A stretch of DNA of 64,000 bases from Salvelinus alpinus. Its lineage: Eukaryota; Chordata; Actinopteri; Salmoniformes; Salmonidae. How positions within the stretch are numbered: the first letter of the stretch is position 1; each line of letters starts with the position of its first letter. The position numbers and the translations under genes are program-made. Below are positions 59,290-64,000 of this stretch, one piece after another. The stretch is from the NCBI RefSeq assembly GCF_045679555.1, contig NC_092092.1, positions 11,470,690 through 11,534,689 on the forward strand. Reading direction: 5' to 3'. The notes under the pieces are model-generated. The model was not told the DNA's origin. It saw nothing but the letters and a program-made list of their open reading frames with translations, and did not search any database.

Positions 59290-62200
59290 CTAGCGGTGTC
59301 CATATTTGGCAGACCAGTCTGTGCGCCCATGGATGGCCTGTGCTGGGGGGCGAGACCGTAGGCCAGGCGTAGTCTTGGTGGGCGACGGCACATAGGACGA
59401 GGCACCCATCTGACTTCTGCTAGACGACCTCCAGGTTGCATAATCTGTGACAGCAGAGACAAGCCACATTATTACCTTACAATAGAATTACATTACTCCA
59501 CAGCACCTAGCCTGGATTGACAACTGTGCATCGAGACTACAAAGATCCCTCACTTGATGCTGTCAAGTCCCCTATAGATCCCTCACTTGATGCTGTCGAG
59601 TCCCCTATAGATCCCTCACTTGATGCTGTCGAGTCCCCTATAGATCCCTCACTTGATGCTGTCGAGTCCCCTATAGATCCCTCACTTGATGCTGTCGAGT
59701 CCCCTATAGATCACTCACTTGATGCTGTTGAGTCCCCTATAGATCACTCACTTGATGCTGTTGAGTCCCCTATAGGTGCGAGTTGCACTCTTTGCCCGGC
59801 AGAGCCAACCTCTTTTTTGTAATAGTTCGGTACATATCCACTTGGAAGAGTATTTGAACCTGTGATTGGGCCATCAAAGATAACAGGAAATGTACCTTAC
59901 ATTTAATACTGTTAGCACACACCACAGATAGACATCACCCTAGCTTATACCACACAGCCCTCTCACTAGTGTAGTAGGATGACAGGTGATAAACATGCAG
60001 GACATTGGTCCCAACACAAATCATTACCATGAGTGCCTCGGTTAGGAAGTGTTCCTCCAACAGGAATGTTGCTGCCCCAGAGGTTGCTTTCACTGTAGTT
60101 GGAATTTATTGCCATATTCTTTTTAGTACTTAAACCTGCAGGGTTAGATAGGATAGATTAGGAAATAGAGTTTGCTATGTAATTTCCATTGCAACAAGCT
60201 GCCCCTTGTGGTTCAACAAGACTACATCATCATGACTCAGCAACATAGCCACTCTTGAGATGATGATCATTGATAATCAGGTGCTGAAAAGAATGTGTGG
60301 TTTCATCCAGGTTTGAAAACCATTAGGCATTCTATATCAGAGCATGTACATATGCTTATGCCTCTGATTTGGTAGACAAATGGCAGTTACATCAAGTTCA
60401 AAGTTTACTGACAAAGAAGGCTCAATGCCAATTAGTGACCCCATTTTATGATATAAACCACCGTTCGGGGTCACTTAGAGAAATGTCCTTGTTTTCCATG
60501 AGAACATACCTGAAATGAGTTGCAAAATGAATAGGAAATATAGTCAAGATGTTGACAAGGTTATAAATAATGATTCTTAATTGAAATACTAATTGTGTCC
60601 TTCAAACATTGCTTTCGTCAAAGAATCCTCCATTTGCAGCAATTACAGCCTTACAGAACTTTGGCATTCTAGTTGTCAATTCATTGAGGTAATCTGAAGA
60701 GATTTCACCCCCATGCTTCCTGAAGCACCTCCCACAAGTTGGATTGGCTTGGCCTGATGGGCACTTCTTACGTACCATACGGTCAAGCTGCTCCCACAAC
60801 AGCTCAATAGGGTTGAGATCCGGTGACTGTGCTGGCCACCCCATTATAGACAGAATACCAGCTGACGGCTTCTTCCCTAAATAGTTCTTGCATAGTTTGG
60901 AGCTGTGTTTTGGATCATTGTTCTGTTGTAGGAGGAAATTGGCTCCAATTAAGCACCGTCCACAGGGTATGGCATGGCGTTGCAAAATGGAGTGATAGCC
61001 TTTCTTCTTCAAGATCCCTTTTACCCTGTACAAATCTCTCACTTTACCACCACCAAAGCACCCCCAGACCATCACATTGCCTTCACCATGCTTGACAGAT
61101 GGCGTCAAGCACTCCTCCAGCATCTGCGTCTCACGAATGTTCTTCTTTGTGATCCGAACACCTCAAACTTAAATTAATCTGTAATTACACTGTTTTCCAA
61201 TCTTCCAGTCTGTTCTTTTGCCCATCTTAATCTTTTCTTTTTATTGGCCAGTCTGAGATATGGCTTTTTCTTTGCAACTCTGCCTAGAAGGCCAGCATCC
61301 CAGAGTCACCTCTTCACTGTTGAAGTTGAGACTGGTGTTTTGTGGGTACTATTTAATGAAGCTGCCAGTTGATGACTTGTGAGGTGTCTGTTTCTCAAAC
61401 TAGACACTCTAATGTACTTGACCTCTTGCTCAGTTGTGCACCGGGGCCTCCCACTCCTCTTTCTATTCTGGTTAGAGCCAGTTTACGCTGTTCTGTGAAG
61501 GGAGTAGTACACAGCATTGTACAAGATCTTCAGTTTCTTGGCAATTTCTCGCATGAAATAGCCTTCATTTCTCAGAACAAGAATAGACTGTTGAATTTCA
61601 GAAGAAATGTCTTTGTTTCTGGACATTTTGAGCCTGTAATCGAATCCACAAATGCTGATGCTTCAGATACTCAACTAGTCTAAAGGCCAGTTTTATTGCT
61701 TCTTTAAAATCAGCACAACAGTTTCAGCTGTCCTAACATAATTGCAAAAGGGTTTTATAATGATCAATTAGCCTTTTAAAATGATGAACTTGGATTAGCT
61801 AACACAACGTGCCATTGGAAGACAGGAGTGATGGTTGCTGATAATGGCCTCTGTACGCCTATGTAGATATCCCCTTTTTTGTTTTAAAAGCCGTTTCCAG
61901 CTACAATAGTAATTTACTACAATGTCTACACTGTATTTCTGATCAATTTGATGTTATTTTAAAATGGACAGAAAATGTGTTTTCTTTCAAAAACAAGCAC
62001 ATTTCTAAGTGACCCCAAACTTTTGAACAGTAGTGTACATTGGCACTAACTGGAAGTGCCTTATTAGAAATATCCACTTGGAAGGAAGGTAATGTTTTTG
62101 TATTTTCTACCTGGTAGATATCTTGACTGCTTCAAGTAATACTGTTTGGCAGAGGCTGTCCTCGAAGGCTCCTGGTAGGACATGGCCTTGTTCAGATTCA

Positions 62201-64000
62201 AAGGTGCATCGTCACCTGTCGTCACCTGCCCCTTAACTTTGGGGCTGCTAAAATCCAAAACATTTCCGTACCTGAAAGGCATAACAGAAATACATAAAGC
62301 CCTTATCTGAAAAGATCAGACTGATAACGCAGGTCACTGGGATAAAGCAGATTAACGCAGTTCACTGGGATAACGCAGGTTAAAGCAGGTCACTGGGATA
62401 ACGCAGGTTAAAGCAGGTCACTGGGATAACGCAGGTTAAAGCAGGTCACTGGGATAACGCAGGTTAAAGCAGGTCACTGGGATAACGCAGGTTAAAGCAG
62501 GCCACTGGGATAACGCAGGTTAAAGCAGGTCACTGGGATAACGCAGGTTAAAGCAGGTCACTGGGATAACGCAGGTTAAAGCAGGTCACTGGGATAACGC
62601 AGGTTAAAGCAGGTCACTGGGATAAAGCAGATTAACGCAGTTCACTGGGATAAAGCAGGTTAAAGCAGGTCACTGGGATAACGCAGGTTAAAGCAGGTCA
62701 CTGGGATAACGCAGGTTAAAGCAGGTCACTGGGATAACGCAGGTTAAAGCAGGTCACTGGGATAACGCAGGTTAAAGCAGGTCACTGGGATAACGCAGGT
62801 TAAAGCAGGTCACTGGGATAACGCAGGGAGACCATCTTCACCTGCTCAAAGTCTCCTCTCTTCGTTTTTCTGTAGGAAATTTTGTTTTGCCCAGAAAGGT
62901 TAGTGAGGTCAGCTCCGTGTCCTCAAAGTCATCCCACTCGTCACCCTTTAGGAGGCCTGTGCCATGGCCCCATCGCCGGCGTCCTCCACCCTTAGGTTTC
63001 ATCTGATAGCTTAAGAATTTGGCATTCTCAGCCTCCTGGGTCAACTGTTAAAAAAAGGAAATGGTGTATTAACAATCTCTATGGAGAGAGAAGGAAGAAA
63101 AACAGTTAAATTACATTTCTGAAGAATTCATCAACTTTCCATTCCTAGCCATTTCATTTTGTATTCATTTAACAAGGTATTCTAACATTTAATGACATTA
63201 CACTGATGAATGCTTGCCGTGCTCAAGTAGCCCTGGTTGGTGACTAAAAACTCACCTGGCTCTGCAAGCTCTTGTCAACAACGTAAGTTAAGCGAGTCTG
63301 TGGGGCCCTCTCAGTCTCCTCCTGCTTCACCATGCGGTTGGGCTGCTCTCGCAACAGCTTTGAGTGCCTCTGGTATGATGGAACTGGGGTGGGGGCTGAG
63401 ACTGGGGCTGGATGGATCTGTTGCAAGGGCCTGGACGAGGTGAAATGCTGATTTGGGGGTGCTGGCTGGGAAGGGGGCGCTGGCTGGGGAGGGGGCGCTG
63501 GCTTGAGCAGCAGCAGTGGTTGTAGCTGCTGCAGGGGCTGCTGTAATGGTTGTGGTGGCTGTGGAGGTAGGGGACCTGGCTGAGGCCTGCCCTGCTCCAG
63601 GATCTGCTGAGGAGTGCCCAACGCCTGACCCACGTAGAAGTAGGAGTACCTGAGGGCCTGCAAATGTAGAATAAAATAATTGATTGGCTTTGAAGGATCC
63701 CTAAGCAGGACATATTAATCAGTTAACATGCCATGAAATGTTAGAATATCTAACCTGTTTAGCAATGTACAAGCTAACATAGCTTTAAATCTAATAATTA
63801 TTTCAGTATTCACCATTCTATCGGTGGATGGTAAAATAACTATTCTAAGGATCCATTCTAAACATTTATTTAAGCATAGATTATAACAGAGATATGCCCC
63901 AGCCAGGGTTTGCTACATGGGCAGAGGCTGGCCTCTTCTTAGGGTCCCACTGGAGTAGGTCTCTCATCAGTTGGATGGCCTCAGTACTGGCGTTGGGGAT
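59290..64000 (-). CDS. cilk1: Ciliogenesis-associated kinase 1 (cilk1, also ick), 3' part only
   Basis: CILK1 is a MAK-family Ser/Thr kinase at the ciliary tip that controls cilium length and intraflagellar transport. Six exons on the minus strand: 64000-63917 (partial), 63657-63256, 63044-62842, 62271-62111, 60135-60028 and 59444-59290 (stop TAG at 59290). The partial exon is the end of the kinase domain ([24 protein letters not shown]). A long Pro/Gln-rich linker follows, then RRRWG with an acidic DEWDDFED patch, then [15 protein letters not shown], and the conserved C-terminus [10 protein letters not shown]...[13 protein letters not shown]. Frames close exactly (1029 nt after the kinase exon). 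The PGL-RPPA-Q block favours cilk1 over mak. Introns carry two minisatellites and a Tc1 relic. Catalytic residues lie beyond the window. Confidence 0.93.
59545..59780. repeat. 33-bp minisatellite, 7 copies, in the last cilk1 intron
   Basis: The core CTCACTTGATGCTGTCGAGT recurs every 33 bp, with CCCCTATAGATC between cores. The first copy differs (TCAAGT), and the last two have TTGAGT and ATCACTCAC. Because 33 is a multiple of three, the plus strand stays open (59517-59822) as an 11-residue repeat. It lies on the strand opposite cilk1 and in an intron, so coding is unlikely. Confidence 0.93.
60455..62038 (-). mobile_element. Tc1/mariner element in cilk1, inactive
   Basis: The right end AGTGACCCCAAACTTTTGAA (to about 62036) and the left-end partner GGGGTCACTTAGAGAAATG (about 60468) are inverted repeats. 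The transposase reads on the minus strand. A piece of 173 codons (61123-60602) keeps [12 protein letters not shown] and [14 protein letters not shown], the second Asp and the PDLNP motif. Upstream parts are frameshifted. It lies between cilk1 exons 62111-62271 and 60028-60135, on the same strand as cilk1. Confidence 0.9.
62324..62827. repeat. 28-bp minisatellite, 18 copies, beside a cilk1 splice donor
   Basis: CACTGGGATAACGCAGG recurs at exact 28-bp spacing 18 times from about 62335 to 62811. Fourteen units contain AGGTTAAAGCAGGTCA without change. Two units, 280 bp apart (about 62350 and 62630), share the same variant (AGATTAACGCAGTTCAC), so a ten-unit block seems to have been duplicated. The array stops 14 bp from the cilk1 exon at 62842. 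Confidence 0.95.

Noticed and set aside
59517-59822. Open frame of 101 codons encoding an 11-residue repeat ([10 protein letters not shown])
   Set aside because: It is the product of a 33-bp minisatellite in a cilk1 intron, on the opposite strand. Frame length follows from the unit being a multiple of three. There is no sign of a promoter or splice context.
62324-62827. Regular 28-bp repeats resembling a CRISPR array
   Set aside because: The units are contiguous with no unique spacers, and the context is a vertebrate intron.
59290-64000. Calling the right-hand kinase gene mak instead of cilk1
   Set aside because: The last residues resemble mak, but the TPGL-RPPA-Q block and the gsta/tmem14a neighbours fit cilk1 better.

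Overview
This is vertebrate nuclear DNA, most likely from a salmonid fish. The genes are split by GT/AG introns. The spaces between exons hold many Tc1/mariner relics of several families, tRNA-derived SINEs and LINE 3' ends of the kinds that fill salmon and trout genomes. Species cannot be read from the sequence alone. I see no bacterial features, no CRISPR array and no free-standing tRNA or rRNA gene.

From left to right the window holds mcph1 (plus strand, 207-30196, damaged), angpt2 (minus strand, 10190-24211, nested inside an mcph1 intron), agpat5 (plus, 32180-43131, complete), tmem14a (plus, 47341-48965, complete), an alpha-class glutathione S-transferase gene gsta (minus, 51775-56726, complete), and the 3' part of cilk1/ick (minus, 59290 to the right edge). 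I rebuilt each gene exon by exon. In angpt2, agpat5, tmem14a and gsta the splice phases close perfectly and give 493, 365, 104 and 222 residues. The cilk1 portion also stays in frame to its stop.

The main biological observation is that mcph1 looks like a gene in decay. The BRCT1 exons are intact and in phase, and the BRCT3 exon is intact. The large linker exon, however, carries a frameshift near 2776-2789. The BRCT2 exon has two adjacent stop codons (TAG TAA) where the family has a conserved Trp-Val, then a 1-bp deletion, and no recognisable splice donor. The angiopoietin gene inside it is undamaged. This fits a duplicate left after the salmonid genome duplication, in which the host gene erodes while the nested antisense gene is kept.

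The second theme is repeats. A three-level nested insertion (LINE tail, then Tc1, then an L2-like LINE) sits in agpat5 intron 5, with clear target-site duplications at both inner levels. A roughly 3.2-kb LINE with a long reverse-transcriptase frame sits in gsta intron 5. There are several minisatellites. One is a 28-bp, 18-copy array 14 bp past a cilk1 splice donor, and its unit reads as a DR4-type nuclear-receptor direct repeat. A 266-bp tandem duplication copies the 5' splice site of the putative gsta leader exon.

The genes do not form an operon-like system. Their order joins two blocks that lie on different human chromosomes (MCPH1-ANGPT2-AGPAT5 and TMEM14A-GSTA-CILK1).
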